From: Serilophus lunatus
Lineage: Eukaryota > Chordata > Aves > Passeriformes > Eurylaimidae
NCBI GenBank assembly: GCA_013399895.1
Contig: VXBA01001026.1
Span: forward strand, 238,152-302,151
DNA: 64,000 nt
Direction of reading: 5' to 3'
Positions 33,586-45,085 of the stretch are shown one piece after another (position 1 is the first letter of the stretch; each line of letters begins with the position of its first letter). The notes under the pieces were generated by a model. The model did not search any database. It was not told the origin of the DNA and worked only from the letters and a program-made list of their open reading frames with translations. Position numbers and translations under genes: made by a program.

Positions 33586-33790
33586 GGAGAGAGGAACAGG
33601 AGAGAGGAACAGGAGAGAGGAGAGAGAAAACGGGAGAGAGGAGAGAGAAAACAGGAGAGAGAAAACAGGAGAGAGAAAATAAGAGAGAAAATAGGAGAGA
33701 GGAGAGAGAAAACAGGTGAAAGGAGAGAGAAGACAGAAGAAAGGAGAGAGAAAACAGGAGAAAGGAGAGAGAAAACAGGAGAAAGGAGAG
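33586..33790. repeat. Purine-rich GA repeat, about 205 bp
   Basis: Units of the kind GAGAGAGAAAACAGGA and GAGAGAGGAACAG recur. Almost all bases on the plus strand are A or G, with only an occasional C or T. Confidence 0.92.
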
Positions 33791-34708
33791 CACAGGACAC
33801 AACATGACCCAAAGGCTCCCACCAAGCCTGGATGAAGCAGCAGGGACCTCAAACCATATCCCTGGAAATCCTGGCACTGCCTCCCCAGGTGCTGGATCCC
33901 ACCCCTGTGGCAAAGGCAGGATGGGGTTACAGGCTGGAGGTGTTTTCACTGGCTTTGTATTTTAGAAGTTCCCTGGAAATCCCTTTCAAATTTAAATGTT
34001 TCATTTACGTTTCAGAAGCTTTGGGGCCCTTTGGGTTGATTTATGGTGGTTTTGTTTGGTGGTTTTTTTTAAAAAAAGGTGGTTAAGAGGCCCCAGCCCA
34101 GCCCTGTAACAGCACAAATTCCCAGACCAAAGCACCAGGCACAGACAGCCCCAGTGCTGGTGTTTCCAGCAGGAGACTGTGCTTCCCAGGGCGGCTAATC
34201 CTCTGCCTGGGCTGAAAGAAAGTAGTTATCCATCTTTAGGAATGAAACTTTGGGAACTGAGACCTCCTTCTGTCCATGCAGGGCCCCCCAGGCAGGAGCT
34301 CCCGGCTCCTTCCTTCTCACTGGGAGAGCAGGGAAGGACCTGAAGTGGCCAAGGCAGGAGCAGGCTGATCCACTCTCCTCCTCGCTGCAGCTGGGAAGCA
34401 AAAAAAGGGGAAGCCCAGAAAATTCAGTCTAACAACTCAGCCTGCCCGTAAAGAACCGTCTCTGCCAGCCATCAGTAGCCAAGTGGTACAATTAAGGAAT
34501 TATTTCCCCTCGGTTTCACCTACTGGGGCTCATTAAAGTGCAGGTAAAGGAGTGAGGATCATGTGCCTGGGAGAAGGCAGGAGCAGAGGACAACATTCCC
34601 TTCGATATTCGCTGCAAATCTAAGAGGTGGAAATTCAGATGAAGTGCTGGGCAACGGAAATTTATTTACACTTTACAACGGATATTAAACACGAGCAGCT
34701 GGAGCTGG

Positions 34709-34984
34709 GCTGGGACCAGGGCTGGGATCAGGGCTGGGACCAGGGCTGGGACCAGGGCTGGGATCAGGGCTGGGACCAGGGCTGGGACCAGGGCTGGGAT
34801 CAGGGCTGGGACCAGGGCTGGGACCAGGGCTGGGACCAAGGCTGGGATCAGGGCTGGGACCAGGGCTGGGACCAAGGCTGGGATCAGGGCTGGGATCAGG
34901 GCTGGGACCAGGGCTGGGATCAGGGCTGGGACCAGGGCTGGGACCAGGGCTGGGACCAGGGCTGGGATCAGGGCTGGGACCAGG
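34709..34984. repeat. 12-bp minisatellite, 23 units
   Basis: The unit is GCTGGGAYCARG; 276 bases make exactly 23 units with no length variation. Units vary only at the Y (C in 15, T in 8) and at the R (A in units 11 and 14). T units fall mainly every third unit, suggesting growth by 36-base blocks. G runs give quadruplex potential on the plus strand. Confidence 0.97.
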
Positions 34985-35364
34985 GCTGGCACTGGGGCAC
35001 CTTCTGCTACCCCCTCTACAGCCAAAAATCCAACCCCACGCTGCCACCAGCACCTCCCTCCTCAAAGGGCTCCACGACCCGCACGCTGCCAATTTATTCC
35101 CGAAAAAACCGTGCCCACTCCCAAACCTTTGTGGCTGTTTGTACCAGGGGTAGGTACCTATTCACGTGGAGCTTCCAAAACCTGTTTAACTGAGAAAAGG
35201 CCAGACGGATGCCAGATTAATCCTGCGCCCCTTCTGTTCACGGAGCTGACTCATTACACTTGGAAAGGCGCTGCCTCCCCGGGTAAACACAGCCCTGGCC
35301 TGTTCAGCAGCTTGCAGGGAGTATCACATTTGCACAACAATTGCCGGCAACGCCGCAGCCTTCC

Positions 35365-35421
35365 TTTCATTTTCAAGCACGTTTAATAAGTCCGTTTCAT
35401 TTTGAAGCACGGTTTATCAGG
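35365..35421. promoter_or_regulatory. Direct duplication in a unique AT-rich segment
   Basis: TTTCATTTTCAAGCACG and TTTCATTTTGAAGCACGG occur about 29 bases apart, each followed by a TTTA-containing stretch. The surroundings are repeat-free. It could be a duplicated binding module or a chance small duplication. Confidence 0.35.
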
Positions 35422-36573
35422 CAGAGAGGAGGTGCGGAGCCCCGGCTGGAAGAGCCGCCCCCAGGAGAAGTGCAGTTCCAAATCCAGGGCTGCAGAATGA
35501 CAATTTGGCTGCGCTCCCTCCTAATTCAGGGGCTGGATGAGCCGAGCCCTCTCTCCCCAGCTCACCTCCCTACAGGAGACAACCAGCAGCACCCTTCCTG
35601 TTTCATGAAGGATTAACTGAGCTCCCCCAAGGAGCTGATTCCATGGCGCTGCACAGCAAGGAGAGGGAGACTCAGGGAGCTCGACGGAATATAATCCTTC
35701 TCCAGGAAAACAAAGGAGCTGTTCACCCCTGGCCAGTGGCCAGCCCAGCAGGGACACACAGCCCCTGCCCCCACACTGTCCCTTGGGAAGGACGGGGATC
35801 CTGCCCTGGGATGGAGCAGCCTGAGCACGGCAGCTCCTGCTGGTTCCATGGTGGTCCCAGCCCACGGAGCATCACACGTGGGACTTTGCCAGTTGGGAGA
35901 AAGCTGGAAAAGCAGAGAAAACACCCAGGCCAGTCACCCTGCTCTGAACTTGGGGCCCTCCTGGACACTGCCAGAGGTGGCAGACGGGGGTCAGAGCCCC
36001 CAGAGCATCCTCCTTGGGAGCACGACCAGGAGCAGGGCTGGCTGGGAAAGGCAGAGCTCTGCAGAGCCAGCCCTGGCCATGCACCCACCCACAGCCCTCC
36101 CCTCTGCCCTTACTGGGCTGAGGAACCAGCTGGAAATGGTTTTTCTCTTGCCCAGGGCACACCAAGCCAAAGCCACACACTGAGACCAAACACTTCTGTG
36201 AAGGACCTCAAAAGGCAAGGGATGGAGGGGAAGGGAGGTCATCTGCCCCTCAGAGGGAGGAGGAGAGCACGGCTGGCTGCAAGCTCAGGATGTCTGGGAG
36301 GCAGCGTGGGACCAGTCACATCCATTAGCCAGGACCAGGCTCCCAGTGACAAACTGGGACAGGCAGGGAACATGGACAGAGCCCACTCCAGCCCCAGCCA
36401 GCTGCCACCACACCAAGTCCAACAGGAGAGCAGACTCCTCATTAACAAACCCTACAGAGCCCAGGCACATTTAAACCTCATCCCCACCCCTCCTGCCCCA
36501 TGAGCCCAGTGAGCAACACCCCAACATCCATATCTGAGACAAGGGAAATGCAAACACCACTGAGGTCCTCAAA

Positions 36574-36776
36574 TGAATCATGGAACAGGATCTTGGAATG
36601 GTTTGGGTTGGGAGGGACCTCTCAGCTCATCCCATCCCACCCCCTGCCCTGGGCAGGGACACCTCCCACTGTCCCAGCGGCTCCAGCCTGGCCTTGGACA
36701 CTCCCAGGGATGGGGCAGCCACAGCTTCTCTGGGCACCCTGTGCCAGGGCCTGCCCACCCTCCCAGGGAAGAATGA
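36574..36776 (-). mobile_element. CR1 LINE 3' fragment
   Basis: 'ggaatggtttgggttgggag' through 'cagccacagcttctctggg' to 'cccaccctcccagggaagaa'. Confidence 0.9.
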
Positions 36777-37305
36777 AGAGCACTTCCAGATGCATTTCCA
36801 AGGGGGACTGAGAGCCTTCCCTGGCCCTGCTGGTCCCAGCCCTCCATCCCTGCCCTCCTGCAGACCAGCAAACTCCTGCCATTCAATCTGAAGCCACCAC
36901 AAATGAGCTCATGCCCACGGCCTGTGCATCAGAGCCTGCCCAGACCCCACCAGCTTGGAGTACAAAGGGTTGTGGAGCCTCCCCTAAATGCCAGAATAAG
37001 GAAGGAGTTGGCTGGAGGCTCCTGCCCGTGTAACCCCCCGGTGCAATTAGAGCCCCAGACGTTATTTGCACAGATCCAACACATTTGTTTGGTCTGAAAA
37101 GGTTGGAATAGGAACAAGCCACGTGAAAAAAAAAAATGAACATGTTAGTACCTCAGGCTCTTTTTAAGGACTCTGTCCCAGAAAAACAGGTGTCTTAAAT
37201 CTTTGAAAATTGCCTTAAAATATTATCTCACACCCAAAATGTGACGCACGCCCCCAGCACTGGGAAGCAAGGGGAGAAAAACAAGAGTTGAGGTCTTTCA
37301 ACGTG

Positions 37306-37405
37306 CAGAACCAGAGAATCCCAAAACTGTCTGGGTGGGAAGGGTCCTTAAACCTCATGACATTCCTCCCCCTGCCAGGGGCAGGGACACCTTCAGGCTC
37401 TTCCA
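37306..37405 (-). mobile_element. Diverged CR1 LINE 3' end
   Basis: 'accagagaatcccaaaactg' followed by 'gggtccttaaacctcatgac' and 'ggggcagggacaccttcagg'. The match is weaker than for the other copies. Confidence 0.6.
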
Positions 37406-37517
37406 CCAACGTCACTCTCAGCACCTGCTCTCCACCAGTTTATCCTTCCCCTGTTTGGCCAACATGACCCACAATTAGTCCCTCAAACTGAGCAGGACGT
37501 GCACTTTGGGGAACAAG

Positions 37518-37529
37518 GAACAATTGTTC
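37518..37529. promoter_or_regulatory. 12-base palindrome GAACAATTGTTC
   Basis: A perfect inverted repeat containing two overlapping SOX-like ACAAT cores, with another AACAAGG just upstream. Possible SOX dimer site; motif evidence only. Confidence 0.25.
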
Positions 37530-38114
37530 TCTGTGCTCCAGCCCTGCTCCGGAGGAGTAAAGTCCATGGTTTTCCAGGGAGAGGACATGGGGCCAAGAGC
37601 AGCAGGAGCCCTGCAAGGCTGCACAGCAAACACGGGTGTTTTCCTCAGCACCTGACAATGGGTAATCACAGAGATTAGCTATTAATGAGATAGTGCAGTG
37701 CAAGGTGCCAATTCTTACAGCCAGTGCCCAAAACAATGGAGTGTTTTCCATGAGAAAGCACATTTGCCTGGTCTCTCGGCTCCGTGGTGTCCTCACCTTC
37801 AACTCCACATCTTTCCTTACCCCGGGGAACTTGTTATCTGTTCCTTCCTGCCTTTTGAAGGGGGATGTCGCTGCTTATCAGGAGTTCTTAGACATGAAAC
37901 ACCTTCCTTCATCTCTTTGCACGGCTTCTCCTCTCCTGTTCTCAAAATCACTACCTGGTCCCCAGTAACCCTCCTTTCTTCCACTTTCCCAAATATTTAT
38001 TCTGCCTTACCAGGGTGGAATATTCCACCTTAGCAGTGTTTCTTCACAGCTGGCCTGGGCAAGGCTCGCTGCTCCTTCATTTACCCAGCAGCCAAGTAAA
38101 CTTACTAAGGTGGA
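37530..38114. other. ANKRD11 5' intron, nothing recognised
   Basis: Unique-looking sequence between two CR1 copies. Confidence 0.5.
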
Positions 38115-38298
38115 ATTATGGAATCCCAGAACTGGGATGGAAGGGACCTCAAAGACCATCTAATTCCCACCCCCTGCCCTGGGCAGGGACACCTCCCACT
38201 GTCCCAGGGGGCTCCAACCTGGCCTTGGACACTCCCAGGGATGGGGCAGCCACAGCTTCTCTGGGCACCCTGTGCCATGGCCTGCCCACCCTCATTCT
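38115..38298 (-). mobile_element. CR1 LINE 3' fragment
   Basis: 'atggaatcccagaactggga', then 'acctcccactgtcccaggg' and the standard block to 'ggcctgcccaccctcattc'. Confidence 0.88.
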
Positions 38299-40988
38299 AA
38301 TAAAAAATTACAGCCTAAGTTACTTAAATTAAACTGAATTAAGTAACATTCCTGAAGTACAGCAGCTATTGGTATTTCAATCATTTGTGGAACAGATGCC
38401 CCTTCCTGGTGTTCCTCAGGATCTGCAGAAGTCAACACAGGAGCAGCTCAGCCTGCAGGTGGCTTTGCATGGTCAGGATGATGCCCACGACCTCGCTGGG
38501 CTCTGTGAACATCCAACATCTCCGTGGTTCCCTGGTGGTGACTCACTGCACCAACCCATCCCTGCCAAGGGTTAAATCCAAACCACGATCCCACACCCGT
38601 GACCTGCCGGTGTCTTCTCCTGCCCCAGCAGGTCAATGCTCACAGTCTGACAACTCCACAAATTTCTATTATACCAAGTGCTGCTGGTTAACAGAATTAT
38701 ATTTGGCAATTTCTGCCCAACCAGAATGACTCAGAATCCTGGGACAGCTCTCGGGAGACACAAAGTCCGAACCAGAGGCGAGCCCTGCCCGTGCCCTGCA
38801 CCCACTCTGCCTGTGTGGTTTCTCCAGGAGCAGTTTTTCCCACAAACCCTTCCCTCAATTATCCCAGCGCAGCTGCCTCTGGTATTGCTCCATTTCTGGA
38901 TGCTGCTGGTTCCTGGCCAAGGTTACAAAACTGCAGTTTGAGTCAGTGCCCCGAGCTGGGAGCGGGATCAGCTGCGATGAGGAAACCTCTGGAGCAGCCA
39001 GAGTGTGACAGGAAGGCTGGAGCAGGGGATGGCCCTGCCACTCCACTGTTAGCCAGGCTGGCAGAGCTGATTATGACACTGTTGTCCTCTCCAGGATGGC
39101 TCCAGATCAGCAGCTCTGATCAAAACCTGCTGGAGAGGGAGGACTCCACGCTTCGCCCGTCTCCGCTTCGCACAGAAACCTGCCAGGTTTCAGCCAGGGA
39201 AGGGCTGTGTCTGCCAACACAGTCACTGCCAGAGCTCCTGCACATCCACCTCCTTAAAACTGTGATCACCTCAACACAGATATTCCCACTGCTGCTGCAT
39301 ACAGCAGGAAAAATGCAGTCCAAAGTCCCCTGCACGCAGAAAACAGGGAAGAAATGCAATCCTGATGAGCTGAGAGGTTTGGGGAGGGCAAAGCTTTCAC
39401 CCACAGCTCTTTGAGATACGAGTGGGGTCCTGAAGGTCCCACCAGTGGGGAAATACAGGGATTCCCTGGGGCTGCTTTATCCTGGCAAAACTTAAACAAC
39501 ACAACTCTGCAGAAGCTGCTGCGTTCCCAGGCCGGCGTGGGGAGCTGAGCTCTGCCTGCCCCTGCCCAGCCCGGAGCTGTGGCTGGGGACCGCTCTGCTG
39601 AAGTGCAGCTCAAGGGGTTCAGGAGCATCAGCCAAGCCCACAAACAGGCTGGACCCGAATTTCAAGACAGAGAAACAAGCCAGCACAGACAATTCCTGGC
39701 CATCGCCGCCCGTGGTTAGACACCAGCTCTCACAGACCAAGGGCTGAGAGGTGAAGCAGCAGCAGTGCCCTGGCAGTGCCTGGTGTCCCCCACCCTGCTG
39801 GCAGGCTCTGCTGGCACACTCTGCTCCCTCCTCACTGGGGCTGAGGCTCCTCCACGCTCCCACCTGTGCATGTTCCACCTTCCCACTGCTGGCAGCAGTG
39901 CCCTGTCCCTGTGGGATGGACACCGTTCCTACAGGAAGCTCGTGTTGGCTCCTGTGAGCCCCATCTGCTGCTGGGCTGCACAAGGGGAAGGCTCAGGGAG
40001 GTGACAGGATGGAGATGCATGTGGGGTCATTTCTGGCCATTTCAATCAGCAGTTATGTGCCACTGTGAGGTGGCCTCAGCACCAGGCTCTTGGGATCAGC
40101 GCTGCTGTGACGCGGCCCGAAAGGAGCCCCGACCCTGGGAGTCTGGGCTGCTTTAATTCCATGAACACTCCACATTCCCAGTGACCATCTCTGTGCATAC
40201 ATGTGTACATGCCCACACACAGACACACACCATGGACACACATCCTGCAGTAAAACCCAACTGAGACTCGCTCCAGTCCCGCCCAGAGTTTGTCATCGAG
40301 TCCTTCACCACGTCAAAGTCCAGAACAAAGACCAGCTTTAACTACAAATGAACCACATGACTTAAACATGTCCTCAAACCTCAGAGGAGATCACGACCAA
40401 GCATGTTCATGTGCTGAGAAAGAAACCAAAAATAGTTTGCAAAAGATGCCACGGCCACTGCAACAGTGTCCTTCAAGTCAAGGAGACCCTTGGCATGGAG
40501 GTCCCACTAGGACCAGCCTGAGGGCTCTGCAACACCAGCTATACCCCAGTGAAATCCCTGCTTGAGCCTCAGAGGATTTGGACAAAAGCTTCAGGATGTC
40601 TGTGTTTAAATCTGGTTCCAGGCCACGATGTTGCAACGTGGACAAGTAACATCTCCCAGCTGGGAGCAGCAAAATCCATTAATGGGAGCAAAACATCCCT
40701 TGTCCCCCCCGTTCTTGCACAATTCCTCCCAGGATCCCTCTCTCTATCCCAGCATCCTCATGCTTCCTCCCAGCACAGGAACCTCAGGAATATTTTGGTG
40801 GATTCAGGAGCAAGGATCAGACAGAACACATCACCCAGAGGGGCCCCGAAGGCATCAGGCTTTGGGGACTGAGTTCCAGACCAACGTGTTATCCATGTAC
40901 AAAACACTGTGCAACAACACTGGGGGGTTTTTGTCATGTCACTGACAGCTTTTAAGTGACAAGGCAAGAACTGACCAGAGATGGGACA
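38299..40988. other. ANKRD11 5' intron, nothing recognised
   Basis: About 2.7 kb of moderately GC-rich sequence without a recognised transposon or gene. Confidence 0.5.
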
Positions 40989-41116
40989 TAAGGCCAGGCT
41001 GGACAGGGCCTGGAGCAGCCTGGTCCAGTGGAAGGTGTTCCTGCCCATGTCAGGAAGTGGAATGGGATGGGCTTGAAGGTCCTTTCCAACCCACACCATT
41101 CCATGATCCCATGAAA
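40989..41116 (+). mobile_element. CR1 LINE 3' fragment
   Basis: 'aaggccaggctggacagggc' through 'ggtcctttccaacccacacc' and 'attccatgatcccatgaa', the intact terminus. Confidence 0.88.
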
Positions 41117-41174
41117 AGACTGATTCAGAGCTGACATTAAACAGGAATTCTGTGAGCATGGGGAGGGGGGAAAA

Positions 41175-41217
41175 GGGAAGGGAAGGGAAGGGAAGGGAAG
41201 GGAAGGGAAGGGAAGGG
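41175..41217. repeat. (GGGAA)n microsatellite
   Basis: About 8.6 perfect units of the pentamer, just after the end of a CR1 copy. Confidence 0.95.
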
Positions 41218-42157
41218 CTGCCATGCCCATTTCAGGGCTCACACGATGCCACGCTCGGAGCTGCTCCCCCTGTTCCCAGCTGCTGGTGCTCCCTCCCCAC
41301 CAGCAGCACCGTCACCACCGTTTCTGTCCCCCTCCCACCTGACACCTTCCCTCCCGACCCCAGCAGTGGCTGTTTCAGGCCGAGCTGGGAGCTGAGCTGT
41401 GGCTGGAGCCGTGCTGCTGACAACACTGCTGAGCACACGGGGTGACAGGAGACGGCTCCCGAGGGGCTCCCTGTGCCACAGGCAGCACGGGAAGGGCACC
41501 GAGCCTGAGCCATCTCCGTGCCCTCCGTGCCAGGCACCCAGGCAGGAGCATCTTGCCCATTACCTCCATCACTCCTGCTCGGCTCATGCCAGGAGCCAAA
41601 GTGCCCGTCTGGTTTTCCAGACCAGGGTCCAACACACGGTGGGGGCTGGCAGGGCCCTGCCCGTGGCCATGGCAGTGCCAGGAGGCTCCAGCCTGGCTCA
41701 GCCCAGTGCCAGGACCCCAAGGGGCACCACGTCAGAGCTGTGCTGGGCCAGGGGTCAGCAGGGAAGGTTTGGGCACAGCACAACCCCCACTGCTAGTTTG
41801 CAAAGCAGGTGAATTCTCCACGAAGCTGCTGCCCTCCCTCTTCCAGCTCCTCTGCCAAGTTGCACAGCTTTTGGAGGTGTGTACACACACACAGGAATGC
41901 TTTCACCAAAAAGGGAATGCTCCTGCATACAGGAAACTCGATTTTCTCTACAAAGCTCTTGTTGGAGGTGGTATTGGAGCAGGAGTGATGGGAAGTTGTG
42001 ATAACAGACCTGCTTTAACCTGTAAGGACAAAACCCCTTCTCAAAAAAATCCAAGAGCCCCTCCTGACTTTGAGCCCAGCGGAGTGACACGAGGCAAGAT
42101 AATTTGTGATAAAGCTGCTGCTTCAACACTGGCTGAAAAATGAGCCAAGCCAAGCCT
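41218..42157. other. ANKRD11 5' intron, nothing recognised
   Basis: GC-rich unique-looking sequence. No gene supported. Confidence 0.5.
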
Positions 42158-42328
42158 ATCCAGAGAGGTTGTGGATTCTCCACCCCTGGAAGTGTCCAAG
42201 GCCAGGTTGGATGGGGCTTAGAGGAACCTGAGATAGTGGGAGGTGTCCCTGCCCCATGGCAGGGAGTGGAAAGAGATGAGCTTTAATATCCCTTCCAACC
42301 CAAACCATTCCTTGACTCCACGAATCCA
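42158..42328 (+). mobile_element. CR1 LINE 3' fragment
   Basis: 'ccagagaggttgtggattct', then 'gtccaaggccaggttggatg' and 'aacccaaaccattccttgac'. Confidence 0.9.
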
Positions 42329-42566
42329 CAAATCCCTGGAGCAGCTGCCCAGACATGTGCCAAGCTGGGAAGCTTTGAGGATGTTCCCAGCACAGTCCCA
42401 CCACGGCTCAGGGCAACACCCAGACAACCCCTGAGTGTGGCAAACTGGGGGAAACAAACCCAACAGATTCTCTGCCACCTCCTTGCCTTCCTTAAAAAGC
42501 AAGGTCTGTCTCCCAACTGTGTCCTCCCACCTGCCTCCCCCAGGCTGAGGACCTGGTGGGACAACG

Positions 42567-42866
42567 GGGGTTTCAGAGCCCAGGAAGGGGTTTGACAACC
42601 TGGGAAGGAGCTTCACATCCCTGGAAGGGGCTTCACAGCCTGGGAAGGGGTTTCAGAGCTTAGGAAGGGGTTTCAGAGCCTGGGAAGGGGGTTCACAGCC
42701 TGGGAAGGGGGTTCACACCCCGGGAAGGGGTTTCACAGACCAGGAAGGGGTTTCACAGCCTGGGAAGGGGTTTCACACCCCGGGAAGGGGTTTCAGAGCC
42801 CGGGAAGGGGTTTCACACCCCGGGAAGGGGGTTTACACCCCGGGAAGGGGGTTTCAGAGCCCACAC
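42567..42866. repeat. 20-bp minisatellite, about 15 units
   Basis: The unit is near TGGGAAGGGGTTTCACAGCC with substitutions (acaccccg, agagcc). Spacing is 20 bases throughout. G-rich plus strand (GGGAAGGGG) with quadruplex potential. Confidence 0.95.
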
Positions 42867-42939
42867 ACTCCGTGCTGTCTCTGCAGAGAGCATTCCTCCT
42901 GGCTGGGCATGCCCCACATCCCCCTGAGCTGTGTTTGCC

Positions 42940-43140
42940 CACGGCTGCCCTGGCTGTGCAAACAGCGGCCCCGGGAGCCGCCGGCACGGCCGCGGTCTCG
43001 TGGCAACGGGGGCTGAAGCCAGCTCTGCAAACTCACCAAGTGTGCAAATTAATTTCATTATCCGCTCTTGCACATCATGAGGAGGGAAAACAAATAACCT
43101 GCCCCAAAGTACACTCTAGTAATTATTAACACGGCCTAAG
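42940..43140. promoter_or_regulatory. Repeat-free island, candidate regulatory element
   Basis: A CpG-rich half with 'gtggcaacgggg', an RFX X-box half-site-like motif, is followed by an AT-rich half with 'caaattaatttcattatcc'. The texture contrasts with the minisatellite before it and the GC-rich sequence after it. Conservation is untested. Confidence 0.25.
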
Positions 43141-43398
43141 TGGAGCCCGGGGGAGCGGGAGGAAGGCTGGGCAGGGCAGGGCAGGGGAGGGGAGCCTGGC
43201 ACTACCTGGTCACTGGGGCACATCTGTGCCTTGGAACACAAACCTCAGCCTCAATGCTGCATTCTGTGCCCTGCTCAGCCCAAGGTTTCTCCATGTGCCT
43301 GGCTGCACCTACATGTTCTCCCAGTGGTAAAAATGACCATCCCAATATTTCACCTCCAAAGCTCTTGGGTTCCATTTGCTTTTGCATTTTTTCTGTTT

Positions 43399-43606
43399 AG
43401 GTTGGAAAAGACCTCCCAGGTCATCGAGTCCAAGCTGTGCCTGAGCCCCACCTTGTCCCCCAGCCCAGAGCACTGAGGGACATGGCCAGTCCTTCCTTGG
43501 ACACCTCCAGGGATGGGGACTCCAAACCTACTTGGGCAGCCCCTTCCAATCCCTGACCTCCCTTTCCAGGAAGAAATTCCTCCTGATGTCCAACCTCAGG
43601 CACAAT
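43399..43606 (-). mobile_element. CR1 LINE 3' fragment, second subfamily type
   Basis: 'aggttggaaaagacctccca', 'catcgagtccaagctgtgcc', 'aggaagaaattcctcctgat'. It is the same type as the copies at 32510, 44845 and 57970. Confidence 0.88.
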
Positions 43607-43867
43607 GTCCCTCTTCCCACCACAGACACTGAACACCCAGAGCTGTCAGTTCTCTACACAAAACCCCCTCTGGAGATGACCAAAGCCCAAACATGCACTG
43701 ACACTCTGATTCCTATTTTATTTGACATGAAAACCCTCCCTCAGCTCAGCAGTGATGCTGGTCTGTCCCAGGACAGAACACTGCTCCTCTCCCAGGAGCC
43801 AAGGAGATCCCTCCCTGCATCTTCTGAGGTGCCCATTTTGGGGGGATTTAGCTTCATCATGGAAAAC

Positions 43868-44048
43868 TGAGGGGATCTCAGCCTGGAGGAGAGCAGAGGA
43901 GAACACTGTGAACACACTAAGGCCAGGCTGGACAGGGCTTGGAGCAACCTGGGACAGTGGGAGGTGTCCCTGCCCAGGGCAGGGGGTGGGATGGGATGAG
44001 CTTTAAAGTCCCTCCCAACACAAACCACTCCAGGATTCCGTGATTCTG
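43868..44048 (+). mobile_element. CR1 LINE 3' fragment
   Basis: 'aaggccaggctggacagggc', 'gtgggaggtgtccctgccca', ending 'ccaggattccgtgattctgc'. It lies 0.26 kb from an inverted copy of another subfamily. Confidence 0.86.
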
Positions 44049-44844
44049 CAGCAGGGCTGTGGCAGTGCTCCAGCAAATCTTGAGGCATTATTAGTAAGCC
44101 ATTAAGAGGCCCTGTCAAGATGGATGGGCTTTAAGATTGCTTTCCAAGGCGGGGATCTCGGGATGCACCGGCTGCTGCAGCAGCTCAGCTTTCCCTGTCA
44201 GCAGCCTGCCGTGTGAGCACTGTTTTGTAAGGGACCTCAGCAATAACTCAAGAGTTTTCCAAGGTTGCTCTCCCACAGCAACATCCTAAACCCAGCCTGG
44301 CATCAGCACCCAGTGCCTGCACACTCTGGAGTGATGGAGTTCATCAGAGCCTGGTTTGGATGCAATTCCTGTACAAACCTGCTCCCATGGGAGCACTCAG
44401 CTCCCTGGAGGCACAGCCTGGGGATGGAGCAGCCCAGCCTGGGGGTGCTGACCCCCCAAACGGGCTCTCCTGCCCCAGAGGGGCAGAGGGGCCGTGCACC
44501 GGAGCACGTCCCTCCATCAGCACCACCCTTCCTCCTCGTGCCTCATTTTTGGAAGGCAAGAGCTGACTGTGTATCTGCAGCACTTGAAACCAACTCCCCA
44601 GTGCTTCCCAGAGCTTTTTATCCACCACGTTCTGCAGAGTATCAACATGAATAGATCTGCCCAGGAATTCTTTCATGTTCTTCCAATGGCCAAAGGCTGC
44701 TCCTCAAGGCTGATCACCCCGAGCAGCTCGGGAGTGCAGTGACCTTCAAGGGCTTCCCCAGCCTTCCTCCTCCTCCTCCTCCTGCCCCCCCAGAGCCCAT
44801 GAGCCAGCAGTGGCTCATCATGGGACCTACATACCCCATGAGCA
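44049..44844. other. ANKRD11 5' intron, nothing recognised
   Basis: Unique-looking; a short (CCT)n run lies near 44767. Confidence 0.5.
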
Positions 44845-45085
44845 CAGAATCACAGAATAACTGGAGCTGGGAAAGAGCTCCAGGACTGAGTCCAAGCTGT
44901 GCCTGATCCCAGCCTGTGCCCCAGCCCAGAGCACTGAGGGACACAGCCAGTCCTCCCTTGGACACCTCCAGGGATGGGGACTCCCAAGGCCTGACCTCCC
45001 TTTCCAGGATGAAATTCCTCCTCATGTCCAACCTGAACCTCTCCTGAGTTCATTTCTTCTTGTCCTGTCACTTGTTACCTGGGAG
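44845..45085 (-). mobile_element. CR1 LINE 3' fragment, second subfamily type
   Basis: 'cacagaatcacagaataact', 'gagtccaagctgtgcctgat', then 'gaaattcctcctcatgtcca' and 'cttcttgtcctgtcacttgt'. Confidence 0.88.

Larger units (their letters stand above)
32776..36573. other. ANKRD11 5' intron with tandem arrays, no CR1
   Basis: It contains a purine-rich tract (33586-33790), the 12-bp array (34709-34984) and a short internal duplication (35365-35421). The remaining sequence shows nothing recognisable. Confidence 0.6.

Noticed and set aside
34627..35193. 188-residue plus-strand ORF with 23 Gly-Trp-Asp-Gln repeats as a gene
   Set aside because: It is created by the 12-bp array whose length is a multiple of three, with no promoter, splice sites or recognisable flanking protein. 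Kept only as a finding about the array.
37306..37405. Exon-like segment near 37.3 kb
   Set aside because: The sequence is better explained as a diverged CR1 3' end.
42567..42866. CRISPR-like array (also considered at 15153-15304)
   Set aside because: Units are contiguous 20-bp tandem repeats with no unique spacers, in an animal intron.
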